This document shows positions 50,735 through 60,833 of a stretch of DNA of 64,000 nucleotides, in pieces. The stretch spans positions 2,418,001 to 2,482,000 of the forward strand of contig JACAXG010000054.1 in assembly GCA_018881555.1 (NCBI GenBank), in the 5' to 3' direction. A program made the translations under genes and the position numbers. The first letter of the stretch is position 1; the number at the start of each line of letters is the position of its first letter. The DNA is from Amblyornis subalaris (lineage: Eukaryota; Chordata; Aves; Passeriformes; Ptilonorhynchidae). The notes under the pieces were generated by a model. It saw only the letters and a program-made list of their open reading frames with translations. It did no database searches and was not told the DNA's origin.

Positions 50735-50865
50735 TTTTATATTGCCGTAATTGAATAAGGTGCTTTAGAGAAACAGAAGACTGCACATTCCCTGCCCCTA
50801 GGAGTTTGCTTGCTAAGTACATCTTCAGGTACAAAAGGTACTTTGTGTAATTTTATGCAGTGCGA
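50735..50865. repeat. Ancient L3/MIR-like fragment
   Basis: 'AAGGTGCTTTAGAGAAACAG' then 'CATTCCCTGCCCCTAGGAGT' match the pattern GTGCTTTACA...TCCCTGCCCCAAGGAGTTTACA, in the same orientation as the first half of the 4345 fragment. The 3' limit is uncertain. Confidence 0.45.
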
Positions 50866-51459
50866 GCCCTTGGTACTAATGACAGTGCTATAAATGTGGC
50901 CCATATCCTGAAACAACTTAATGTGTGCTTAACGTGGAGGATTTAGAGTGCCTCCGGATGAGTGTGGTGATTCATGCCNGAGAACACAAAAGGCTGCCTT
51001 GTGGGCTGCACCACCTGTCCTGCTGCCAGGGATGGCTGCCCTGAGCTGAGGGTGCACTCCAGACCTAAGGGCCATCAGCCCAGTGTCATCGGCTTTCTGA
51101 CAGTGACCAGGGAAACAGCAGAAGGAATACGGCAAACACAAAATGACCCATCTTCTGGCACATTATCCCAGAGCATTTTAGGAACTTTGCGAGCCAAAGT
51201 TTGTTTAATGGGCTGATGAGCCTATCTTCTGTGAGTTTAAGCTTAAACTGAAATCGATATAGTTGCAGTGTGGTCATATTCCAGCCTGGTTAATTCCATT
51301 CTGCATTTTCAACTTCCCTCGATGCATTTTCAGATAAAGCATTCGTGCCCTAAAGCTGTGGTGTACTGTTTGCTATTGCAATTTTGTAGCAGCTGCATTC
51401 CACTCCAGAGATAGATGCATTTTGGTGGTAAGTGATCCTTAGGTTTAAATAATCTATAA

Positions 51460-51506
51460 TTCTTTGGAGCACTTTTTGGGCTTGTAAAAGGTGTTATACA
51501 AATCAA
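51460..51506 (+). repeat. Ancient LINE 3' tail, degenerate copy
   Basis: 'TTTGGAGCACTTTTTGGG' then 'TTGTAAAAGGTGTTATACAA' is a degenerate form of the tail at 40009 and 60779 (AAGTGCTTTGGGA...AAAGGTGCTATAGAAAT). Confidence 0.45.
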
Positions 51507-52539
51507 TGAATAATTTTCACTCACCATTGTTTGTAATGTATTCTTAGTTTTCAACTGAAAATAAAATTTCTTTTCCTATTGATTTTCTTCTTTTATGTTT
51601 TGCCAAATTGATTTTTCCTTCTCCTAATGGAGCAGAAACTAACATATCTGGATTTCAGTTACTTCACCCTTTCTGATTCAGCATCATTTAGAATATCAGA
51701 AGGAATAAAAACAGCTCTAAGGAATAGTATTCATTCATTAACTTCAAGGGAGCTGACACCGTTTTAATTCATTTTAAGGGAGAGTGTGTCTTTTGGGTTT
51801 TTAAATTTCATCAGTGGATTTGTAGGTGTTCTCTAAACAAGTATTAAAGAGACAAGTATAAATATGATGTTATGACTTGGGAGGGTGAGGTGTGAGAATT
51901 AAGCATAGTTTAAGGTAGGCCAAACTGTTGGGTTGCAGAAGAAAGGTTTGGAGTTCTCACTGAAAATGTGGACAGGGTTTTGCAGGGTTTTGAGGATGTG
52001 CTTCCATTTCTGCACACTGTGGCCCTTCTATATTCAGCTGGAACAGTGACTAGGTAAGTATTCCTATGGTATTTTCAGATCGGCTGTGATCAGGAAGAGT
52101 CACAGTTGTCTTGAAATACAAAGTACGAACCACAACTGGGGGCTTGTTTTTTTAAGACTCCTTTCCATTTAGAAGATTAAGGTGGCCTTTGGGCATCAGG
52201 TCAAAGAAACTACTTGAGAACTTCTGAAATATTTGGCCTAAAAAGGTTGTGAAAGACTAGATCATTCCCCCAAAATGAATAGTAATATCTGAAATAAATT
52301 GTGTTATCAGCTTCTGAATCACAGTTTCTTAAGAAGCTCAGCTATAATCGAAGGGTTAATGCAGCCAGTGACTACAGGATAATAGTTCAGGCTACAGTAG
52401 AGAAAAATGAGATTAGAAAATACTGAGATAAACAAAATGGTTTTTTAATTTATCGGGTCTTATGAAATTCAACCCAGGGTAGAGAGAACCTGAGAACTGC
52501 CTCAAACAGTACCAGAAAGTTTGGTATTTATCTCCAGAA

Positions 52540-53690
52540 TTCATGAAGGACAGGAGAAGTTCTGGAGAATGGAAAAAGGGCNGAGATAGTGTCTACGCAT
52601 AACAAGGAGAAAAAACTGAACCTGGGGATTTGTAGTCAAGTCAGATACCTGCCAATACATGAAACAAACAACAGATCATAAACCCCTTGAAGGGAGCAAG
52701 GATGTGAGCAGGACAGCTAGCATGTATTTGTCAGGAGTAAATCACCTGAAAACCAATCTCTTTTCCTTCTGAGACACAGGAACAGACCTNGTTGGTAGGA
52801 AAAAAGCAGTGGTTGTCAGGTGCCTTGATTTTAATAAGGTTTTTCATACTGTTTTACAAGACATAGTCAGAAGCAACATGGAGAAACCAGGATGAGAAGA
52901 ACCTGTTCTCTCAGGTGAATACACAGCTGTCTGGCAAGCTGTAGTCAGAGAGCAGTTACCAATGGTTACCTGTGAAGCTGCAAGGGGATTTTGAGCAGGG
53001 TGCTTTGGGATCTCTGCTGGGCCACTGTGATGCAGTGGGATGGTGGAAAGCAGAGGTTCTTGTTTGCTTTGCAGGCTGAGATGGGCTGTGGGCCGGGTGG
53101 AGAATGGGTTCAGAATGTAAAGTAATGTGGAGAAGTTGGGTGGGTGGCCTGTACAGACTGGGATGTTGACAGCTGCAAGACTCTCTTCTGTTGAGGTAGG
53201 AACACTGAACAACATTAATGCAAGGAGAGTAGGTGACTTCTTGAAGAGAAGGATCTGGGTCTTGGAGTGGATCATCTTAGAAGAGGTAATGGGTGAGATG
53301 TGACTCAATAGGGTGACACACTTTTGATCAATGAGGAACATGATTCGTGAGAGGAGACTGAACAAACTGGGGTTGCCCANTCTAGAGAAGAAAGAAGGAA
53401 TGTGGTAAATCTTGAAAGGTTACTAAAAAGCAGAAAGAAATAATCTGTATTCTTTGTCTGCTGAGACAAGGGTAATGGGCTGTAACCTCAGTGAGAGACA
53501 TAGTTTAGATGCCAGCAAGATCCTTCTACTAGTGATAATTGAAAAAAGGGGAAATAGCCTGCTTGGAAGCTTACCAAATGTCCATCCTTGGGGGTTAGAC
53601 AGATTATGGTCCAGAATAACGTGAGTCTCATTCATCTTGCCTTTGGGAGGTGAACTAAATGTCCTCCTGAAGTGCCTTTCAACNTCAGTT
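52540..53690 (+). repeat. Old CR1 LINE copy with legible reverse-transcriptase remnant
   Basis: This is the longest repeat in the window. It runs in CR1 order: 'CTGGGGATTTGTAGTCAAG' (52622; pattern: CTGGGGAACTACAGACCAG), 'AGCTAGCATGTATTTGTCAG' (pattern: AGCATGGATTCACCAAG), 'AAATCACCTGAAAACCAATC' (pattern: AAATCATGCCTGACCAACC), and 52821-52856, which still translates as CLDFNKVFHTVL, matching RT motif A (YLDFSKAFDTVP) with the catalytic-region Asp replaced by His. Then come 'AAGGATCTGGGTCTTGGAGT' (53249), a 'GAGGAGACTGAACAAACTGG' block (53350), 'ACAAGGGTAATGGGCTGTAA' and a 3' UTR-like 'TGTCCTCCTGAAGTGCCTTT' plus 'CAACNTCAGTTTCTTGAC'. It is multiply frameshifted and shorter than intact CR1 between these landmarks, so an internal deletion is likely. 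The minus-strand 173-codon frame (52844-53365) is its shadow. Confidence 0.85.
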
Positions 53691-53950
53691 TCTTGACTTT
53701 AAGAATCTTTTAACTTCATTTTAATCTNGTTTCATTTTGGTCCAGATAAACCTACCTAGTCTATGAAGAGTTAAGAATTTCTATGTTCCNTATTATCTTA
53801 CAGAATAGTTAGCATTTAGCATCAATTAAAATGGCAAAGTCTTATGATTCGCTCTCCACCTTTGCTCAGCCTTATCCATTAGTCTTGAACCAGTTAAATA
53901 AATATGGTTTAACTGCAGTCTACTGAATAAATGTTCTCTCTTTATTTTTC

Positions 53951-53990
53951 TGTATGTATGTCTGTACATATATAATATATATATATATTT
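53951..53990. repeat. (TATG)n/(TA)n simple repeat
   Basis: TGTATGTATGTCTGTACA passes into a TATATAATATATATATATAT run. It is an AT-dinucleotide microsatellite. Confidence 0.9.
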
Positions 53991-54443
53991 GAAATTATGA
54001 TTCCATTTATCCCAAGTTTCTGGAATTTATTGATTTTTTTAACAGTGTTTAAATTACATCCACTTTTATGGAGACAAATCTGTTGAAGAATTAAACAGCA
54101 AAGTTTGCTCCAATCTATAAACATGACAGGGGGATGATTTCCTCTCATTTGCTAAATATACTGCTCCTTAGTTGGAGACATAAATAAGAATGTTGCCTAA
54201 GTAGGTCATATTTGAGCTAGGGCTTTTCAAAAGACATGAAAGCACCCACCGTGAATATACACTTCAAAGCCAGAACCCATTTTTTTGTGCACATTTTGTT
54301 CCCGAGAAGTTTTCCATCTGTTCTAATGTCATGGCTTTGCCACAGTGGCTTGTCCTCAGACTCTGTATCTCTGGCAACTCATATGTTTTACTTTTTAATG
54401 CGGCAGGTAAAGNAGATAATTGGAAGACCTTCAGAGTCAGGCT

Positions 54444-54471
54444 GGGGGGGGTGGGCAGGAGGGAAGGGGGG
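54444..54471 (+). other. Canonical G-quadruplex motif
   Basis: Four guanine runs (8 G at 54444, 3 G at 54453, 3 G at 54461, 6 G at 54466) are separated by loops of 1, 5 and 2 nt, meeting the G3+N1-7 rule on the plus strand. It stands alone in AT-rich surroundings, with no promoter or CpG island visible beside it. The motif is read directly; formation in cells is inference. Confidence 0.85.
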
Positions 54472-56128
54472 AATCTTTCACTTCTAAATGGAGACGAAGG
54501 ACGGACTTCCTCTGCTCCTTGTTGTTAGATAGCTAGTTTGATTGGATGCCAGGAGCTGAAAGGAGGCAGCGTGCATTTTGAAAGGCTTTTCGAGGAGCAA
54601 ATCTGAAATTAAACGACAGATAATATTTATAGAGGTTAGTGAAGTTCACTTCACCCTGCTCTCTGTAGCACTGCAGTTCCAAATTCAAGATTCTTGATGG
54701 ATTTAAACCCTTTTTCATCAGCAATAGTCCAACATGATCTGCCTGTCACTTTCTAAAACGATGCCTTTCTGACTTCTCCATGTAGCTCTGAAAGGGGAGG
54801 AAGCTTCCTCACTAATATGTCACTCAACCCACCCACCTAGACACCCACAGCTTGTTTGAAGCCAGCATAGGAAAAAAAAGACCACCACACCACACGCCCT
54901 GGATTGTAGCCATGCTGAAGAAAGCACTTCTTTAAATATCNGTATCATTGGTCCTAGGGGTGAAGCCAGAAATAAACCCCTACTTAACTCGTATCTCAAG
55001 CCACCCCTCAATCTTGCAAAACAAGCCGTTTGCAGTATGTTTGCTATTTTATGTGCAAATCAGTGACAGCATCNCTGTGTGTTATATTTACACAATAACT
55101 TGTGTTTATTTGGATTGTAGAGTGTCCATCACTCACACAGGAACTTCTGGATCACTGCTGGGTGCTGTGTGACTCATGAGTTGCCCTACTCAGTGTCCGG
55201 TTGGTGACAGTTCTGTAATGGCCTGAGGAACAGAAGGAACATCCAGGATCTGGGGTTGGCTCTGCAAGGAACTGGCTGCTATGCTGTTGCTGATGCAATA
55301 ATGTGGAAAATGACACCAAAATCAGAGAATGGGTTGTGTAGGAATCAGATGCCAGCAGGAGCAGTAATTGGAGGGAAAACAGGAGGGCTTCAAACCTAAA
55401 GGCCATGTGCATATGCCTGAGTAAGTCCACAGCAATGGACTGAAGGGCTGAGTTCAGCTATGGGGGTCTGCAGGTTCCAGGACTGTGCCTGGGAGAAGGC
55501 TTGCATGTGGTGTAAAGAGCCCCTCTGGTGTCTTTGGCATGGTGGCCAGGCATACTGCCCAGGGAGTGAAGCCTCTTTCTAAATATCTGGAAAAGGTCTT
55601 CTGGGTCTATCTGCATCTTCACACCCTGAGGCTGATAACATCCACCATTACCACCACCCTCATTGTAGACAACACTGAGACAAGTGGATACATTTAGTAC
55701 ATCACCATGCACATATATAGCAACTCTTTGGGCAGATCTTGTGTTTGCTGGTCTCTAAAGAACGGGTAAACTGTCTTTCTTCCTGCATCTCAAAGTGCCT
55801 TCCTGACACAGTCCTAGCAAGCCTGTGAAACACAGTCAAGATTCAGAGCAGGATGGACTGCCACCTGCTTCACAGCAACACCTGGCAGCAGGATATGTGG
55901 AAACACACTGCCACATACAAGGAAATTAATTTTTTACCCCTTACAGAAAGATAGAACAGCATAAGAATAAGTCTTCAAAAGACTCAGCAGTTCAGAATAG
56001 AATGAATGTGAGTCATCTGTCCAGCAAAGGCTGTGCCAGATGCAGGCACAAAGTAGTTCTGCATGTTAATACCACTTATGCAATGCTGGTCCTATGACAG
56101 GGAACATTTGCTGTCAGTTTGTGAGGTG
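54472..56128. other. Unique non-coding stretch, no gene seen
   Basis: No repeat family, RNA gene or exon recognised. Short frames at 55152-55712 on both strands have no domains. Confidence 0.5.
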
Positions 56129-56155
56129 GTACACGCACATGCATGCACACACACG
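56129..56155. repeat. 27-nt alternating purine-pyrimidine run (Z-DNA-prone)
   Basis: A strict alternation (GTACACGCACATGCATGCAC followed by ACACACG) includes two CG steps and a GCATGC palindrome. Such runs favour left-handed DNA under negative supercoiling. Confidence 0.8.
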
Positions 56156-58264
56156 AACTTCTTGTAATTTGGGGTTGTTCAGTTTGCTGGTCTACCAGCT
56201 ATTCATCTTACGGCATTTTTAATATGTCTCAAAGTAATTTGGGAGCTTACAAATTTTGTCTGTTGATCCGGAGATTGTCAACATAGACACTAACTGCAAA
56301 GCTGGCTAAAAATTGAGATTTCAGTTTGAAAGAAATGGCATTGTTTTGAAATGTGATGTATATTAAATCAAGCAAACCAAAGAAAGACTGAAGAAATTTT
56401 CAGCAGCTCTGGAAGCAGCTCCACACCTGTGGAACAGAGAGGACAGTGGAATGCAGCCCTGATAGCAAGCCTTTGCTGAAGGCTCCCGGGGCTCCTGGCT
56501 CCAGGGCAGCTCTGCAGGGAAGGAGACCCTGAGTGCTGAACAGCTGTCCCAAATCCCAAGGCTCACCTCCAAAGCCTCGAGTCAGGTTCCCAGAGAGTTG
56601 TCAGCTGTGTTTTGGAAAGCATCAACAGTTTGGGAAGGAATGATTTTCTGGTTTTTGATCCGTAAATTTCTGACCAGCTTCTCTTCAAAAGGCTTTGGTG
56701 TTATTCTATTTGTGAAAAGGGAAAGCTGCTGAATCCCTTCTTTCTAGAATCATCCTGAAGTCCTTAGACATCCTGGTCTCAGTCTGAGCATCAGAGCTTT
56801 CGGAGGTAGGTCATGACAGGTGGTATTGCTGATGAGAAATAACGGCCAAAGTGCTCTTTGCTCTGGCAGCTCTAGGCTTGCAGATGATTCCTCAGGTGAT
56901 GTTTGTAGCCAGAGACCTTATCTTGCTTACAGAGAAGCCTAAAGCTTGAAGCTGGGGAATGTTTATAGTCCCACCTAACTCTGCCCTGTGGAAGAGCAGC
57001 TTGCTGGACCTTGTGAGAGAGACTCTGAGGTCCTGGAAGGTGAAGTCGGATTGTTTTGGTGAAGGTTAAACATGAGTGCCATCCAAAAAGCTGCTAAATA
57101 TATGAGTGTGGAGGTACTAAATGTATAAGGCACCCCAGACTGCTTGTAAGTAGTGGCAGACGTTGTGGTGCCATTAAGGGACTTACTCAGCTGTTTCCCA
57201 TGCTTACCATGACTTTATTTACCCACTGTTCCTTGTATTGTTCAGGTTGTCTGGATGGGGAAATGTGTACAGTTGGGAGTGGATATGACTTTTGAAACAC
57301 AGACCCAGGGTCATGTGGAAAATGTGTGTTGCTGTTTCTATTGCAATCAGTTGTGAAAATGGAAGAGGATGAAAGGTTTACCTTTTGCTGGCTTGCTAAT
57401 GGGTGAGTGTGTATTCTTTTTCATGCTNTTTCAACGAAAACACCTGAAAATGAACTGAGGGTTTGAGGATTCAGGGAAGGAAAATGAGCTGGCAGTGCTG
57501 AAGGCAGCCAAGTTGAGTAGCAGGCAGCAATATGCTTGTGAGGCACTGCTGGGAGATAGGGAAACAGANGAGCACAGAGGTCAGTGCTATTAACTCTGTG
57601 TTGTTGTATGTGTGAGTGAGAGTAAGGCTATTTCAAACCGGTCTATTAATTTTTTACCATATTTTGCTGGTTTTTTTCATCTTCATTTTTTTATAAAGAA
57701 GATACACTTTTGGTGAGGGTTTGCAAGCTGCCCTAAGAGGAACTGAGTGGCATCCCATTGCTGGATCTAGCACTGATCTCTGTGAATTCAAGAGGTTGGT
57801 CCCAGTGACAGACTCAGGGGAACAGAATCAGCCTCTTGAGGGTCTAGATCTTCCTGGCTTCTTTGCTTGACTGCTCAAGTGAAGCATGTGAAATGCATGA
57901 GCTGTAAGCACACGAAACATGAAGGCATAGAATAAATTCAAACTTCTAAGATGCCCAGCTCTAAAAACTGCCAGCTGCGAAGTGTGGTGCAATGGTAGTT
58001 AACTTCCATGATGGCAGCTCTCGGNGAGGTCCACATTGGGCACTATGGGAGATTCGGTGTGATGGACTGAAAGCACTGCTGATGGGGGTCACAGGCTGGT
58101 GGCAGAGCCCCCAGGGCCGGGGAGCACAGCAGGGTGCTGGAGCCGAGCAGCCCTGGCGGGAGGAGAGAAAGAAAAGGGCCCTTTGGTGCCTTCTGTGTTC
58201 CTCCTGCGCCTCCAAACGTGGCAGCTGCTCAGAGAGGCCATGAAGTAAGTGTGTTTCTCCTGAG
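56156..58264. other. Unique non-coding stretch with a GC-richer end (58080-58230)
   Basis: The 58080-58230 part is GC-rich with a few CpGs and gives open frames on both strands (83-84 codons). These have no recognised domain and overlap each other. A GAA|GTAAGT donor-like string occurs near 58245 but without a supported exon. Nothing else recognised. Confidence 0.45.
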
Positions 58265-58450
58265 TGCTTGCTGTAAACAGTGCGTACAGCAGCGCTGATT
58301 ATACATCAGCTCACTGGGCTAACTATAGCATAGTAATTAAAGGGGTGAGAACATTTTGGAGTACTTTCCGCCACTTGTTGTCTGTGTAATCCCCCTGTGT
58401 TTGGCAATAAATAGAACTTTTAAGTTTAATTAATATACACTTGGCTGGCT
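58265..58450. promoter_or_regulatory. Candidate conserved non-coding element (best in window)
   Basis: A dense, non-repetitive block holds 'GATTATACATCAGCTCAC', 'GCATAGTAATTAAAGGGG' (TAATTA), 'GTGTAATCCCCCTGTG' (TAATCC, OTX/PITX/CRX-like), 'TTTGGCAATAAATAGAAC' and 'AAGTTTAATTAATATACAC' (TTAATTAA). It follows the GC-richer segment directly. All frames are closed by stops. Motif density and lack of low complexity make it the most enhancer-like stretch here, but no conservation data are available. Confidence 0.35.
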
Positions 58451-60778
58451 ATCCATTTGAAAGCATGCTTCGGTGGCCCGAGACATTATCCACTTATGCA
58501 TAGTGTTGCTGGTAGGGCTGGTGCAACGCTGGAGAGGGAGTGCAGGGCCAGGGCAAGGGGTGCTGCCGAGCCCTGGAGCAGAGGCATGGCTTCATGTCCC
58601 AGGGAATGTAGGTCACTGGGCAATTCAGAGCATGCTCTGACACAAGCACACAGGCACTGCAAGAGAAGGCAAAGTAAATAAACAGCTTTTCTCCTGAATG
58701 TGGGGCAGCTTGGGCTATTTTTTAAATTTATTTCTGAACGCTGGGTTTCGTAAGCTAGTTCCTCCCAGGCTGAGGTGTCAGAGGGTCAAATGAGTCTTGA
58801 GAGAAAAATGGAGCCTAATATCTCTCTTTTCCCCTCAAACTTCTATTGTGTGGGGCAGTTCAAACCATTGATTTTATTTTTAAGAGTTTAGCAGAAACAA
58901 CAGCAACAAAAAAAAATGGTTTGGATTAGATCAAATATACATTCCTTCCCTCCTCATCCCCTCCTGGGATGAAACAAACAAACAAATCATGCCGTTTAGC
59001 ACCATTGTGTCATTTGCCCCGGAACAAGCTGTTTCATTTCATGTGCTTTTTGAAAAGCAGAGGCGAGGAACAGCTAGAGTTTCATAAAACTGCCAGAGGA
59101 CTTGGACTCCAGTCCCAGCTCCAGAGAGTGCCGAGTTATTTATCTGCAACAGCAGGGTGTCACCGGGAGCTATTTCAGGCCCCCCCTTTGCTCCAGAATG
59201 CACCCCAGGTTGATGTTTGGAGGAATTTTCTGTGGGCGGCAATGAGTCTGCGCAGGTGAAGGAATGAGTTGAGCTGCAATGGATGCACAAAGTGAGCCAC
59301 GGAAGTGGGGGTCAGGGTGGACAGGGAAAAAAACTTAGAGAGGAAAGAGAAGGGTTCAGGAATGAACCAGGTCTACAATGTTGCAGCATCTGGCTTTTTT
59401 GCTTTCCGTCTCTGATACTCTTTTTCCACTGCTCTCCCTGCCTCTCCTGGTCCTTTACCCCACACTTGCTCACCTCCTATTTTCATCTCTTTTTCTTCTC
59501 AGTCTTTCCCTCTGGATCAGGTGCTTTGATCTGGGAAGTGAAGTTAGTGTGCCGTGGTGTAAACTGATTACTTATGCTTCCTAGTGGTGAGCATGTGTAC
59601 GTATGGTTGTCTGTCTAGAAGACCCCGTTGTATGTGACCAGCTTTAATTTTCACAGGGTTATATTTTAAAAAAATCGTTATTATTTTTAAGTCTTTGTGT
59701 TGAATTTCTTTGTAAGTGCTCTGCTAGATTTACTGGCCTATTCTGCAGGGTGGAGGGCATGAGAAATGTCTTTTCTTCTGCCTTAAGAGTGGAGTGAAAC
59801 AAACACTCGTTGGGTGCAAATAATTTGTCCTATTTTCTCCATCAGTTTCAGGAAGAGAGGAAGTGTTTCCCTAAGGAAAACTTTCTCTGTTATTATCAGT
59901 AAAGGAGCCCGAGGTGGCTGGCTCAGGTGCAAGTGTCGGCTGTGGGTGTCCACCTGTGCCCGGAGGAGCATCGTGCTCTCTCTGATTGGCCTGGCCAGTG
60001 GCAGTTGAATTAGCAACAGAGGGTCCAGAAATAAGCAGATTTAATACAAAAAGCTTCATGGCACCGTGCTTGGGCCCGTGCTGTGCAACTAATTAACTTG
60101 CTAACCCTGTGGAAGCACTTCCAAAAACGAACTCCTGTTCTCTGCTCCCGCGCTTCCTGCATTCAGCTTCCTGCGCTGCTTCGGCTTCTGTCCCCTTCCC
60201 CAGGCGGTCAGCACAGCAATGTCACTTACGCCTGCTGTGTGTGTGTACAGAAGGGACGTGTCACATCTTGTGCCTTTCCTGGCCTGCCACTGTGACCTTC
60301 TGCAATAGCTGAGAACATCAGCTTCCCCTCACTGAAATGGGGCAGCTCTTTTGCTGAAAGAAGGCTTCTCCTTTCTTTGGGCTTCCCTGTTACATGTCCA
60401 ATAACTGTATTTAAGGACAAGGAGATAAGTGCTTTTTTGAGCTGTGCTTCCTTTTCTTCGTGGCAAGCAGAGTGTTATCCCTCTGCGCAGTTACCAGAGA
60501 CATAGATGTGCTTCTCCTTTATGTTGTGAGATTTATCAGCTACGCATGCAAAACATAGCTTCCTTTTTTCTAAGTTTTTTTGTTTTCTCCATTCTCAGAA
60601 ATATCCTGATTTTCATACTGTGGTTTGAAATGCTTGGCTCTGGCTATTTTTACCTGCTTTGTAATAGCCCCACTTGAGAGGTGAAAAAGGAGGCTCTAAA
60701 GCCCAATTCCAAGATTACAACCTGCACATTATTTTAATTTAAACTCACCTCCTGTTACAACAGAGAATCAAGGTGTAA
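58451..60778. other. Unique non-coding stretch, no gene seen
   Basis: It holds a small (AAAC)n run (58971-58986) and pyrimidine-rich patches near 59400-59510. No repeat family, exon or RNA gene is supported. The 96-codon (58969) and 94-codon (59283) frames are unassigned. Confidence 0.5.
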
Positions 60779-60833
60779 GTGTGTAAAGTGCTTTGGGAGC
60801 CCTGTGATAAAAGGCCCTATAAAAACATAAATG
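60779..60833 (+). repeat. Ancient LINE 3' tail, second clear copy
   Basis: 'GTGTGTAAAGTGCTTTGGGA' then 'CCTGTGATAAAAGGCCCTAT' is a close relative of the tail at 40009 (GTGAAGTGCCTTGGGAGCCC...ATGAAAGGTGCTATAGAAA), in the same orientation. The upstream body is too diverged to place. Confidence 0.6.

Noticed and set aside
52844..53365. 173-codon minus-strand open frame, the longest in the window
   Set aside because: Lies entirely within the plus-strand CR1 copy and is its antisense shadow.
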